This document shows positions 25,637 to 34,166 of a DNA stretch of 50,756 nt, in pieces. Numbering within the stretch: the stretch's first letter is position 1; each line of letters begins with the position of its first letter. This stretch comes from Cytophagales bacterium (GTDB taxonomy: Bacteria > Bacteroidota > Bacteroidia > Cytophagales > Cyclobacteriaceae): NCBI GenBank assembly GCA_020403045.1, contig JADBYK010000073.1:1-50756 (forward strand). Direction: 5' to 3'. The notes beneath the pieces were generated by a model that saw only the letters and a program-made list of their open reading frames with translations, was not told the origin of the DNA and searched no databases. The translations under genes were made by a program, and so were the position numbers.

Positions 25637-26572
25637 ATGCAAGCCATCAAAGAAACACACTTCAAGTTCCCGAATCAAACAGGTTTTTACAAAGGCAAAG
25701 TTCGCGATGTCTATTACTTTGGAGAGAAGATGGCGATGGTGGCTACTGACCGTATCTCCGCTTTTGACGTAGTCTTACCGAAAGGCATCCCCGACAAAGG
25801 CAGAATTTTAAACCAAATTGCGGGCTACAATCTCAATGCAACGAAAGACATCGTTCCTAACTGGGTGCTAAGCACACCTGACCCAAACGTCACCACAGGT
25901 TTCAAATGTGAGCCCTTTGCGGTTGAAATGGTGATAAGGGGGTATTTGGCAGGGCATGCCTGGCGAGAATACAAGCTCGGAAAACGATCCATTTGCGGAG
26001 TAGCTTTGCCGGAAGGTCTACGTGAGAACGACCGACTACCCCACCCAATTATTACACCAACCACCAAAGCGAAAGTCGGCCACGATGAAGATATTTCGCG
26101 TGAAGAGATCTTGAGCCGGGGTATTGTAGAGGAAGAAGACTATAGGATTCTGGAAGATTATACTTACAAACTTTACCAGCGGGGAACAGAGCTCGCGGCT
26201 TTACGGGGCCTCATACTTGTTGATACAAAGTATGAGTTCGGAAAACAACAAAACAAAATCTACCTCATCGATGAGGTGCACACGCCTGACTCTTCCCGCT
26301 ACTTTTATAAAGAAGGCTACGAAGCAAGACAAAAATCGGGCGAAGCCCAGAAGCAACTTTCCAAAGAGTTTGTTAGGCAATGGTTGATTGAAAATGGCTT
26401 TCAAGGCAAGGAAGGCCAAAAAATACCGGAAATGACGGATCAAATCGTAGCAAACATTTCAAGTCGCTACCAGGAACTTTATCAGCAAATGACCGGTGAA
26501 AAATTGCCACCGATTGATTATTCCGGCATTGAAAAACGAATTGAGCAAAGTATCGTTAAATCGTTAAATTAG
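25637..26572 (+). CDS. purC: Phosphoribosylaminoimidazole-succinocarboxamide synthase (SAICAR synthetase)
   Basis: A 311-residue purine biosynthesis enzyme joining CAIR and aspartate with ATP. Landmarks are [30 protein letters not shown] at the N-terminus, [16 protein letters not shown] (near residue 110), and [11 protein letters not shown] plus [14 protein letters not shown] in the C-terminal half, all characteristic of the family. The reading frame is open to 25586, but ATG at 25637 (MQAIKETHF) matches relatives. It is transcribed away from the membrane protein gene and is followed 50 bases later by the STAS gene. Confidence 0.96.
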   Translation: MQAIKETHFKFPNQTGFYKGKVRDVYYFGEKMAMVATDRISAFDVVLPKGIPDKGRILNQIAGYNLNATKDIVPNWVLSTPDPNVTTGFKCEPFAVEMVIRGYLAGHAWREYKLGKRSICGVALPEGLRENDRLPHPIITPTTKAKVGHDEDISREEILSRGIVEEEDYRILEDYTYKLYQRGTELAALRGLILVDTKYEFGKQQNKIYLIDEVHTPDSSRYFYKEGYEARQKSGEAQKQLSKEFVRQWLIENGFQGKEGQKIPEMTDQIVANISSRYQELYQQMTGEKLPPIDYSGIEKRIEQSIVKSLN

Positions 26573-26622
26573 CGCCTTCATTATTGTAAAAGCCACATTT
26601 AGACTTCTATCTACCACACGAA

Positions 26623-26997
26623 ATGAAATACACGATCGACAAGCAAGAAAAGTACACTTTAGTACGCCTCCATGAAGAAAAACTTGATTCTACTGCCGCC
26701 CCTCAACTAAAATCAGAGATGGTTACCCTGCATGCGGAGGGAGTACGGAATATCATTCTTGACTTAAGTGAAGTAAAATATACAGACTCTTCAGGGCTAA
26801 GCGCGTTGTTAGTTGGCAATCGAATTCTTCATGAAGATGGTGGCATTTTCGTACTCACGTCACTCTCGGACCACACGGCTAAGCTGATAAAAATTTCTCA
26901 ACTAGATAGCGTTTTGAATATCCTTCCAACGGTGGAGGAAGCCATCGATGCTGTGTTTATGCATGAGATTGAAAAAGATATGAAGAGCGATGACTAA
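26623..26997 (+). CDS. STAS-domain protein (anti-sigma factor antagonist type)
   Basis: A 124-residue single STAS domain. The phospho-acceptor region is LSEVKYTDSSGLSALL (near residues 52-67); Ser in DSSGLSAL is the site phosphorylated in SpoIIAA-like proteins. Such proteins bind anti-sigma kinases or act in other partner-switching systems. No kinase partner lies adjacent. The tail VFMHEIEKDMKSDD is acidic. It sits between purC and the RNase Z gene, all on the plus strand. Confidence 0.88.
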   Translation: MKYTIDKQEKYTLVRLHEEKLDSTAAPQLKSEMVTLHAEGVRNIILDLSEVKYTDSSGLSALLVGNRILHEDGGIFVLTSLSDHTAKLIKISQLDSVLNILPTVEEAIDAVFMHEIEKDMKSDD

Positions 26998-27075
26998 CCT
27001 GATTCGTTGATGGTTTCATCGATGATTTGATAGGGTGTATTCAAATGACCGAGGAACTAATCATCCGATTACCCA

Positions 27076-27996
27076 TTGAATAGTTTCAGCTTAACAATAC
27101 TAGGTGCAAGTGGAGCAGTTCCGGTCTACGGAAGATTTCCATCCTCACAATACCTGGTTATCCAAAATAAACACTTTCTAATTGACTGTGGAGAAGGGTG
27201 TCAGCTTCAACTGGCGCGGTATGAAATACCTATCCATAAAATAGAACATATTTTTATCAGCCATCTGCATGGCGATCATTATCTTGGTCTAACGGGGCTT
27301 TTATTTTCAATGCATTTGCAAAAACGCAAAGCCGATTTGCACTTATACAGTCCGCCTGGACTAAACGAAATCATCTTGCTTCAGCTGAAGTATTCCAGAT
27401 CGGTTTTGAATTATGCGTTACATTTTCATTCATTCGATCCGAACAAAAAATATCAGCTATTCGAAAATGATGGCTTGACGGTAGAGACAATTCCTCTCTT
27501 TCACAAACTTCCCTGTGCAGGTTTTTTATTTAGAGAAAAACCCAAACAAAGGCGAATTGACAAAGAAAGGCTTGTGAAGGGTATGCTGCTGCAACACATT
27601 GTAGCGTTAAAAACGGGACTCGATGTCTTTGATGATCAGGGTAAACTACTGTACAAAAATGAGGATTTTACCCTGGACCCCAAACGCTCTGTTTCTTATG
27701 CCTACTGCTCTGACACCGCTTTTTTCGAGCCCATCATTGAACAAATTCGCGATGTAGACCTTTTATATCATGAGGCAACATTTATGGATGAAGAACTGGG
27801 CAAGGCTATCGAAACAAGACACAGCACAGCTAGGCAAGCCGCGGAAATTGCAAAACGAAGCCAGGTGAAAAGGCTACTTATTGGCCACTTTTCCGCACGG
27901 TATAAAGATCTGGAACCACTGCTAGCGGAGGCAACATCAGTTTTTGAAAATTCCTCCTTAGCCATTGAAGGTCAAACTTTTACAATAGACGCATGA
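27076..27996 (+). CDS. rnz: Ribonuclease Z
   Basis: A 306-residue metallo-beta-lactamase-fold tRNA 3' endonuclease. It has the zinc motif HLHGDH (near residue 63), an upstream loop FLIDCGEGCQ, and later GHFSARY containing the last zinc histidine. The flexible arm region lies in the middle, where the CAGFLFREK segment sits. The start used here is TTG at 27076 (gives MNSFSLTILGASGAVP, matching the family); no ATG is available nearby. It trims tRNA 3' ends where CCA is not encoded, consistent with the CCA-adding enzyme in this window. Its TGA overlaps the ATG of the next gene. Confidence 0.94.
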   Translation: MNSFSLTILGASGAVPVYGRFPSSQYLVIQNKHFLIDCGEGCQLQLARYEIPIHKIEHIFISHLHGDHYLGLTGLLFSMHLQKRKADLHLYSPPGLNEIILLQLKYSRSVLNYALHFHSFDPNKKYQLFENDGLTVETIPLFHKLPCAGFLFREKPKQRRIDKERLVKGMLLQHIVALKTGLDVFDDQGKLLYKNEDFTLDPKRSVSYAYCSDTAFFEPIIEQIRDVDLLYHEATFMDEELGKAIETRHSTARQAAEIAKRSQVKRLLIGHFSARYKDLEPLLAEATSVFENSSLAIEGQTFTIDA

Positions 27997-28778
27997 CCAC
28001 TTCCCTTCAAGACAAAAAAAATCGACTTTTCGTTATTCTGGCAGCTTTGTTTCTAACCAACGCAATTGTAGCTGAGCTAATCGGTGTAAAAATATTTTCC
28101 GGTGAAGGAGCACTTGGTCTTGCACCAGCTCATCTTCAACTACTGGGATTTGAAATGGATTTTAACCTGACGGCCGGTGCGGTCATTTGGCCGGTGGTTT
28201 TTATCACTTCTGATTTAATCAATGAATACTTTGGCAAGCCAGGCGTAAAACGCATCAGCTATCTTGCTGCATTCTTTATTGCTTATTCTTTTCTTGTCAT
28301 TTTTCTAACGATGGAATTACCCCCCGCCCAGTGGTGGCTGGATGCAAATAACAAGGACGCAGCTGGCAACTATTTCAATATGGACTTTGCCTTTAACAAG
28401 ATCCTTGGACAAGGCCAGCGGATTATCATCGCCTCCCTGGCGGCATTTCTAATAGGCCAACTTGTCGATGTCTATGTTTTCCAGAGGTTACGCAAACTCA
28501 CAGGATCAAAAATGCTTTGGTTGCGCGCAACCGGATCTACTTTAGTTTCACAGTTTATTGATAGCTTCGTTGTGCTGTATCTAGCTTTTGTGGGGATATT
28601 CTCCAACCAACAGATCCTTGCAATTGGTTTCACAAATTACATCTACAAATTTTCGGTAGCCATACTCCTCACTCCTCTCATTTACCTCGGCCACTATGTA
28701 ATCGACCGTTATCTAGGAAAAGAGAACGCAGCCCGACTATCTGAAGAGTCAGCTAAGCAAAGCGGATCATTTCTTTAG
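27993..28778 (+). CDS. Queuosine precursor transporter (YhhQ/VUT family)
   Basis: A 261-residue inner-membrane protein with about 6-7 helices, of the VUT family. In E. coli YhhQ imports preQ0/preQ1 for queuosine. The FITSDLINEYFGK motif (near residues 70-82) is the family hallmark, and VSQFIDSFVVLYLAF near residue 185 is typical too. It is coupled by a 4-base overlap to the RNase Z gene, so a tRNA-maturation theme links the two. Its 3' end overlaps the convergent methyltransferase gene by 12 bases. Specificity is inferred from the family. Confidence 0.92.
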   Translation: MTTSLQDKKNRLFVILAALFLTNAIVAELIGVKIFSGEGALGLAPAHLQLLGFEMDFNLTAGAVIWPVVFITSDLINEYFGKPGVKRISYLAAFFIAYSFLVIFLTMELPPAQWWLDANNKDAAGNYFNMDFAFNKILGQGQRIIIASLAAFLIGQLVDVYVFQRLRKLTGSKMLWLRATGSTLVSQFIDSFVVLYLAFVGIFSNQQILAIGFTNYIYKFSVAILLTPLIYLGHYVIDRYLGKENAARLSEESAKQSGSFL

Positions 28779-29510
28779 CCGCAGTACGTTATCCAGTATA
28801 ACGGCTGTGGCGATAGAAGCATTGAGAGATTCGGCTTTGCCAATGCGCGGAATAGTAACGTGATGAGTGATTAAGCTGTGCAAGGCTGGTGAGATACCTT
28901 GTGACTCGTTTCCGATAACGATAAAGCCTTCTTCGCCAAAATTCGATTCATAAATTGATCTTCCAACCAACGAAGCACCGTAAACCGGCCAATCGGTTCC
29001 TACCAAATAGTTCGTCAATTGTGTATAGTAGATGTTCATTCGGCAGAAAGAGCCCATCGTAGCACTTATCACTTTGGGGTTGTACAAATCTGCCGTTTCT
29101 AACGAAGCAATGATGTGCCTTATTCCATACCAGTCGGCTGTGCGGATAATTGTTCCCAAATTGCCAGGATCTCGAATGTCATCTAAGACGAGTACAAATT
29201 CTTTGCTCAAGACTGGCGGGGATATGGGTTTGAACTTGGCAATCGCTATGGCTGAGTTATTTGTCTGAAAGCTACTCGCCCCTGACAGCTCTCGTTCGGT
29301 TGTTTCGACTACCTCTATGCCGTTCCGCCTGAGCAATGCTTCGTTTTCTCGGAGAAAATTTGCCGTGCCGGCTACCCAAATCACCTCAAAATCTGAATTT
29401 AACAGTTCAACAATTCCTTTGGCTCCTTCTACCGTAAAACATTGTTCGTCTTTTCGGTATTTCTTTAATTGCAGAGATTTGATGAATTTAACTTTTGCTT
29501 TGGAAATCAT
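28767..29510 (-). CDS. TrmH/SpoU-family RNA 2'-O-methyltransferase
   Basis: A 247-residue SPOUT methyltransferase. It has an N-terminal L30e-like substrate-binding domain and three conserved motifs: DPGNLGTIIRTADW (motif 1), FIVIGNESQGISP (motif 2) and IPRIGKAESLNASIATAVIL (motif 3, knot). The deep trefoil knot and SAM site are formed by these. The target (rRNA or tRNA) cannot be told from sequence; the RlmB/TrmH subgroup is likely. It is convergent with the YhhQ-like gene (12-base overlap) and its start faces the TamL gene. Confidence 0.94.
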   Translation of the reverse strand: MISKAKVKFIKSLQLKKYRKDEQCFTVEGAKGIVELLNSDFEVIWVAGTANFLRENEALLRRNGIEVVETTERELSGASSFQTNNSAIAIAKFKPISPPVLSKEFVLVLDDIRDPGNLGTIIRTADWYGIRHIIASLETADLYNPKVISATMGSFCRMNIYYTQLTNYLVGTDWPVYGASLVGRSIYESNFGEEGFIVIGNESQGISPALHSLITHHVTIPRIGKAESLNASIATAVILDNVLRLKK

Positions 29511-31989
29511 TGGCTCTTTTGGGTTTAGACAGGTGTCACGAGTGCTCTTCGTTGGGGCTCTTTTACTCCTGTTGAACAGCTGCTCGTCTACAAGATACCT
29601 CCAAGGAAATCAAAAGTTGCTATATCGCCAAACGATTGTGGCACCCAGGCATGTCAACAAGGATAATTTACAAAATCTTTATACTCAAAAATCCGCACGA
29701 AAAATATTTGGTGTCCCGATGAGTCTTTTGGGTTGGATGTATCACAAAGGGGAAAAATACTTTAAAGGCGAAAAAAGCTTTAGCAAAAAGAGATTCATTG
29801 AACAGAAGGAGCAGAACGAAAAAAAGTTCGATCGGAAAATAGCAAGAGCGAAAAATCCCCGAAAGAAAGATAATCTTGAATTCAGGAAGAAAAAGAAACA
29901 AGAATCGCTTGACAACAAAATTGAGAACGGAAACCTTTTCATGCAGTGGGGCGATCAAACAGCTGTATATGATTCCGCAAAGCTTCCAATTACCTTGGCC
30001 AAGATGAATAATTATCTATTTATCAAAGGGTACTTTAACGGAAAAGTGGATGCATCGGTGACAGAAAATGGCCGAAAGGTTTCTATCATTTACACGGTTT
30101 CACCGGGGAAACCATACTTCATCGACACCCTTTTGCTGCGAATACCCGATCAAAAAGTGCTAACACTTTTGGCAAACGATCTGGACCAAAGCAACATTAA
30201 GGAAGGCCAGCAATACGATCAGGAGCTGTTAACGAAAGAACGAGAGAGAATTGATAATTTTCTAAAAGATCGCGGGTATTACGATTTCAGTCGCCAGTAT
30301 ATTGATTTCCAGATTGACACAGTATCTAAAGGTAATCAGCGTATACTACTTGTCTTAGAAATTAATAACCCACAACAAAGCGATCACCACAGGCAGTTTA
30401 AGATTGATTCAATCAATTTTACAACCGATGTTGGAGTAAAATCAATTGTGCCCGGATTAAAACGCATCAATGACCCTTATGAGAATATCACCTTTAATTA
30501 TTTTAACTATCAATTCAGCCGAAAAATTCTGGCTTCACGTGTATTTCTGAAAAAAGACAGCCTATACAGCAGAGCTCAAACTTTTAGAACGCAACGCCAG
30601 ATGGCTAATTTGGATGTTTTCAAGTTTGTAAATATAAATTATGATACAACTGGAGGCCGGTTCATTGCCAATATTTTTGCGAGCCCATTGGAACGATATG
30701 GCTGGTCAAACGAAGCAGGTGCTACCGTAACACAGGGCTTTCCCGGCCCCTACATCAGTAGTAATTTGAAATGGCGCAATCTTTTTGGAGGTTTAGAAAT
30801 CCTTGAACTAAATGGCCGCTATGGGTTTGAAGGTGTTGCGTCAGCAACTGAAAAAGGAAACTTCTATCAGAGTACTGAAGCGATCGGATCAGCATCTGTT
30901 ACATTTCCAAGATTTCTTTTCCCGCTCACTAAAGCTGCCGTATTTAGATATGCAAAGTATAATCCGAGAACAAGACTTTCCGGTAGCTATACTTACACCG
31001 ATCGGCCTGAATATCAAAGATCAATCACCAACGTCTCGGCCTCATTCCTCTGGGACTTTAGTCAGAAGTTACGGGTGACTTTTACGCCCACCAGTTTGAA
31101 CATCATTAACTCTACATTGGACCAGGCGTTTAGAAAACAGCTAGATAGTTTACAGCGATTCCAAGGCAACAATCTGATCAACGCATTTAATCCATCTTTT
31201 GTCGGAAGTATGATACTATCAATTACTTGGAATAATGACTATGGCAGCACAAAACGGCATTCGAGTTTACTTAGAGGAACCATTGAAAGTGGAGGCACAC
31301 TTCTTAACCTTTACACTCCGCAAATCATCATCAACCAAGGACTAGAACCATTTCAATTTATTCGCTTAAGCCTGGACTATCGGAGAAATACACTTATCAG
31401 TAAAACCGCTTCATTCTCCTATCGCATCAACACTGGATTTGGACTCCCCTATAGCAACAACCAAATTCTTCCCTATGAAAAGAATTTTTTTAGTGGCGGT
31501 AGCAACAGCGTACGTGCCTGGCGCCCCAGGCGCCTAGGGGTTGGATCTGAACCCCCTCCACTATCTGGTAGTCCGGTTGATAATCCGGTTGGTAATCCGG
31601 AAAAAGACGGTTACTTCAACTACCAGTTTGAAAAACCCGGAGAAATCTTAATTGAAGGAAGTATGGAATGGCGGCAAAAGCTTTTTGGATTTGTTAACTA
31701 CGCACTCTTCCTGGATGCTGGCAACGTCTGGGCGAATAGGCCAGGTGCCAGCGAAGCGGCTCAATTTAAAACCAATACCTTTCTAAGTGAATTTGGAGTA
31801 GGCACCGGATTCGGCTTGCGCTTCGACTTTACCTTTTTAATTCTGCGACTTGATGTTGGCATGAAAGTCTGGGATCCTGCGCGCCCTGCAAGTGATCGAT
31901 TTGTGTTGGGCAACACGCGATTCATTGGGCCTTACGGAAAAAATAGCGAACCGGTGATCTACAATATTGGTATCGGCTATCCTTTCTAA
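29482..31989 (+). CDS. tamL: TamL-type lipoprotein, BamA/TamA (Omp85) family outer membrane protein
   Basis: An Omp85-family protein of about 835 residues. The N-terminus has a basic, hydrophobic signal with a lipobox (LLLLNSC), so it should be lipidated like the TamL proteins of Bacteroidota. A Lys/Arg-rich stretch follows (about 40 residues near 29800-29920), then POTRA-type domains (YFIDTLLLRIPDQKVLTLL and EGQQYDQELLTKERERID) and a C-terminal beta-barrel ending in IYNIGIGYPF, with the Omp85 GGSNSVRAWRPRRLG loop motif. TamA/TamL work in inserting outer membrane proteins, or lipid transport with TamB; no tamB is next to it. The start is ambiguous: ATG 29482, or GTG 29533 directly before the signal core. 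The open frame to 29317 lies over the divergent methylase gene. Confidence 0.87.
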   Translation: MNLTFALEIIGSFGFRQVSRVLFVGALLLLLNSCSSTRYLQGNQKLLYRQTIVAPRHVNKDNLQNLYTQKSARKIFGVPMSLLGWMYHKGEKYFKGEKSFSKKRFIEQKEQNEKKFDRKIARAKNPRKKDNLEFRKKKKQESLDNKIENGNLFMQWGDQTAVYDSAKLPITLAKMNNYLFIKGYFNGKVDASVTENGRKVSIIYTVSPGKPYFIDTLLLRIPDQKVLTLLANDLDQSNIKEGQQYDQELLTKERERIDNFLKDRGYYDFSRQYIDFQIDTVSKGNQRILLVLEINNPQQSDHHRQFKIDSINFTTDVGVKSIVPGLKRINDPYENITFNYFNYQFSRKILASRVFLKKDSLYSRAQTFRTQRQMANLDVFKFVNINYDTTGGRFIANIFASPLERYGWSNEAGATVTQGFPGPYISSNLKWRNLFGGLEILELNGRYGFEGVASATEKGNFYQSTEAIGSASVTFPRFLFPLTKAAVFRYAKYNPRTRLSGSYTYTDRPEYQRSITNVSASFLWDFSQKLRVTFTPTSLNIINSTLDQAFRKQLDSLQRFQGNNLINAFNPSFVGSMILSITWNNDYGSTKRHSSLLRGTIESGGTLLNLYTPQIIINQGLEPFQFIRLSLDYRRNTLISKTASFSYRINTGFGLPYSNNQILPYEKNFFSGGSNSVRAWRPRRLGVGSEPPPLSGSPVDNPVGNPEKDGYFNYQFEKPGEILIEGSMEWRQKLFGFVNYALFLDAGNVWANRPGASEAAQFKTNTFLSEFGVGTGFGLRFDFTFLILRLDVGMKVWDPARPASDRFVLGNTRFIGPYGKNSEPVIYNIGIGYPF

Positions 31990-31998
31990 TTTAAAATT

Positions 31999-34071
31999 CT
32001 AATACGACAATAATTTTCCAAGCTCGTTTTTTACTTTCTCAGCACTAGGCAACATCATTCGTTCCAGTTCTACATTGAGTGGAATGGCAGGGAGGCTGAC
32101 TGCACCAAAAGTCCATACCGGTGCATCCAGGAATTGAAACAGCTCTTTCGAGATTCTTCCAGCCAACGACTCAGCAAAAGAATTTAACAATGGCTCTTCG
32201 GTGAGGATGAACGCACGACCATGCAATTTTACTCGCTCAGTGATCAAATCCCAATCGATGGGATTCAGTGTTCGCAAATCAATAACTTCAATTTGACTTT
32301 TGAACGATTGGGATGCTTCCTTCGCCCAGTACACACCCATTCCATAGGTGATCATCACTAGGCTCTCACCTGCCTCTACTTTTTCTTCGTTAGCCATTTG
32401 AACCTGACGTGCTTTGCCTAAAGGAATAACATAGTTCTCATCTGGCTCGATGGTTTTCGCGTCTAATGTCCCCGGCACTTTACTCCAGTACAACCCCTTG
32501 TGTTCTAACATCACTACCGGATTGGGATCATGGAAAGACGCTTTCATAAGCCCTTTCATATCGGCCGCGTTGGAAGGATATACAACTTTTATTCCGCGTA
32601 TGGTTAGCAATGTTGATTCAATGCTACCTGAATGATAAGGACCTCCCCCACCATAAGCTCCAATAGGAACTCTAATCAACGATTGGATTGGGAATTTACC
32701 CTTAGAGAGATAACAACTCTTCGAAAGCTCTTCCACCAACTGATTCATAGCAGGCCAGATGTAATCAGCAAATTGAATTTCTACAATTGGCTTTACTCCC
32801 ACAGCAGACATGCCGGCTGTCGATCCAACAATATAGGCCTCCTGAATGGGGGTGTTGAAGACGCGATCCTCACCGTACTTTTGAGCCAAGGTAGCCGCTT
32901 CCCTAAATACACCACCCAACCGTGCTCCTACATCCTGACCATAAAATATGGCTTCCGGATGCTGTCGCAAAATTTCGTCTACGGCATGAAGGGCTGCATC
33001 AACTATTGTTACCTTTTCACCACCTTTTGGAGATCTGGTTCCCTTCTCTTCCAGAATTTTTGTGAGCGCAAATTCATGGGAGTCAAAATCAGTTGGATCC
33101 GGATCAGGCATCAACAAGGCCTGCTCATAGTCTTCTTGTACTTTTTTTCTCGAAAGATCTTGAATTTTCTTGAGCGATGCCGAAGATTGACCATTCGCTA
33201 AGAGATAGACTTCCAATTTAACAATCGGATCGTCTTTTTCTTGTTCCAACAAATTTTCTCCGCGATACCACTCTTTCCTCACACCTGAAGTATGATGCCC
33301 CAATAATGGACATGTAGCATGAACCAGTATAGGCCTTCGCTCCTTTCTTACTAAATCGAATGCTTTCGTCAGGCCATTGTAACTTTCTATAAAATCAGAA
33401 CCATCCACTCGCATGCGCTCAAGCCCCTTAAAACCAGCAGCATACTCATAGGCATCCATCGTACGCATTTCGCTGCCAGTAGCAGATATTCCCCAATCAT
33501 TGTCTTGCACCAAATAGATAATTGGCAATTTTTTCAACACCGCCATCTGGAAGGCTTCTGCCACTTCGCCTTCTGTTACAGAACCATCGCCCAGTGAACA
33601 AAGTACTATACTTTCTTTTTCGACCAACAATCCTTGGGAATGTAAATAAGCCAAGCCATGAGCCATTCCCGTGGCAGGGATCGCCTGCATTCCCGTGGCC
33701 GAGCTCTGATGTGGAATAGTTGGAAAGCCCCGTCTCTTCAATGAAGGATGACCATAATAAGTTCTGCCCCCAGAAAAGGGATCATCTTTTTTGGCTAATA
33801 GCTGAAGCATAAGCTCCAGTGGCGTAAGCCCGATGGCTAGTAGAATCGATTCATCCCGATAGTATGGCGAGGCAAAATCACTGGCTGTTAGCAGAAGCCC
33901 GGCAGCGAGTTGAATCGCTTCATGGCCACGCGAGGTACTGTGTACATAACGGCTACAAATGTCTCGATTATCGTCATATAATTGAGCCATAGACCGAGCC
34001 ACGCACATGAGCTCAAAAGCTCTTAACGCAATATCGTTGACCGTCTCTGTCTTCTGCTTAAGTTCCGCCAT
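31999..34071 (-). CDS. 2-oxoacid dehydrogenase E1, fused alpha and beta subunits
   Basis: A 690-residue thiamine-dependent E1, with the alpha and beta chains fused. The alpha part (to about residue 340) has the ThDP motif GDGSVTEGEVAEAFQMAVLK...QDNDWGIS. The beta part starts near VTIVDAALHAVDEILRQHPEA (about residue 350) and has FYGQDVGARLGGVFREA and the C-terminal transketolase domain (AESLAGRISKELF near the end). Branched-chain 2-oxoacid dehydrogenase-type complexes decarboxylate 2-oxoisovalerate and similar acids to CoA esters. Fused forms are common in Bacteroidota. It is convergent with tamL (stops 10 bases apart). E2/E3 are not here. Confidence 0.9.
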   Translation of the reverse strand: MAELKQKTETVNDIALRAFELMCVARSMAQLYDDNRDICSRYVHSTSRGHEAIQLAAGLLLTASDFASPYYRDESILLAIGLTPLELMLQLLAKKDDPFSGGRTYYGHPSLKRRGFPTIPHQSSATGMQAIPATGMAHGLAYLHSQGLLVEKESIVLCSLGDGSVTEGEVAEAFQMAVLKKLPIIYLVQDNDWGISATGSEMRTMDAYEYAAGFKGLERMRVDGSDFIESYNGLTKAFDLVRKERRPILVHATCPLLGHHTSGVRKEWYRGENLLEQEKDDPIVKLEVYLLANGQSSASLKKIQDLSRKKVQEDYEQALLMPDPDPTDFDSHEFALTKILEEKGTRSPKGGEKVTIVDAALHAVDEILRQHPEAIFYGQDVGARLGGVFREAATLAQKYGEDRVFNTPIQEAYIVGSTAGMSAVGVKPIVEIQFADYIWPAMNQLVEELSKSCYLSKGKFPIQSLIRVPIGAYGGGGPYHSGSIESTLLTIRGIKVVYPSNAADMKGLMKASFHDPNPVVMLEHKGLYWSKVPGTLDAKTIEPDENYVIPLGKARQVQMANEEKVEAGESLVMITYGMGVYWAKEASQSFKSQIEVIDLRTLNPIDWDLITERVKLHGRAFILTEEPLLNSFAESLAGRISKELFQFLDAPVWTFGAVSLPAIPLNVELERMMLPSAEKVKNELGKLLSY

Positions 34072-34166
34072 TCAAGTCATTCCCAATTTCCAACAAATAT
34101 ACATTTAGCGGGAAGTCTATTCCAAAACCACGAATGAATCAAAGAAGTTTCTTATTTTGTAGCCGC

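Noticed and set aside
29317-29481. N-terminal extension of the TamL gene
   Set aside because: It lies on the other strand of the TrmH-type gene, has no signal character, and the lipobox is far downstream.
32632-33201. 189-residue ORF opposite the E1 gene
   Set aside because: Antisense to the conserved alpha-beta E1; no motif, and clearly a shadow frame.
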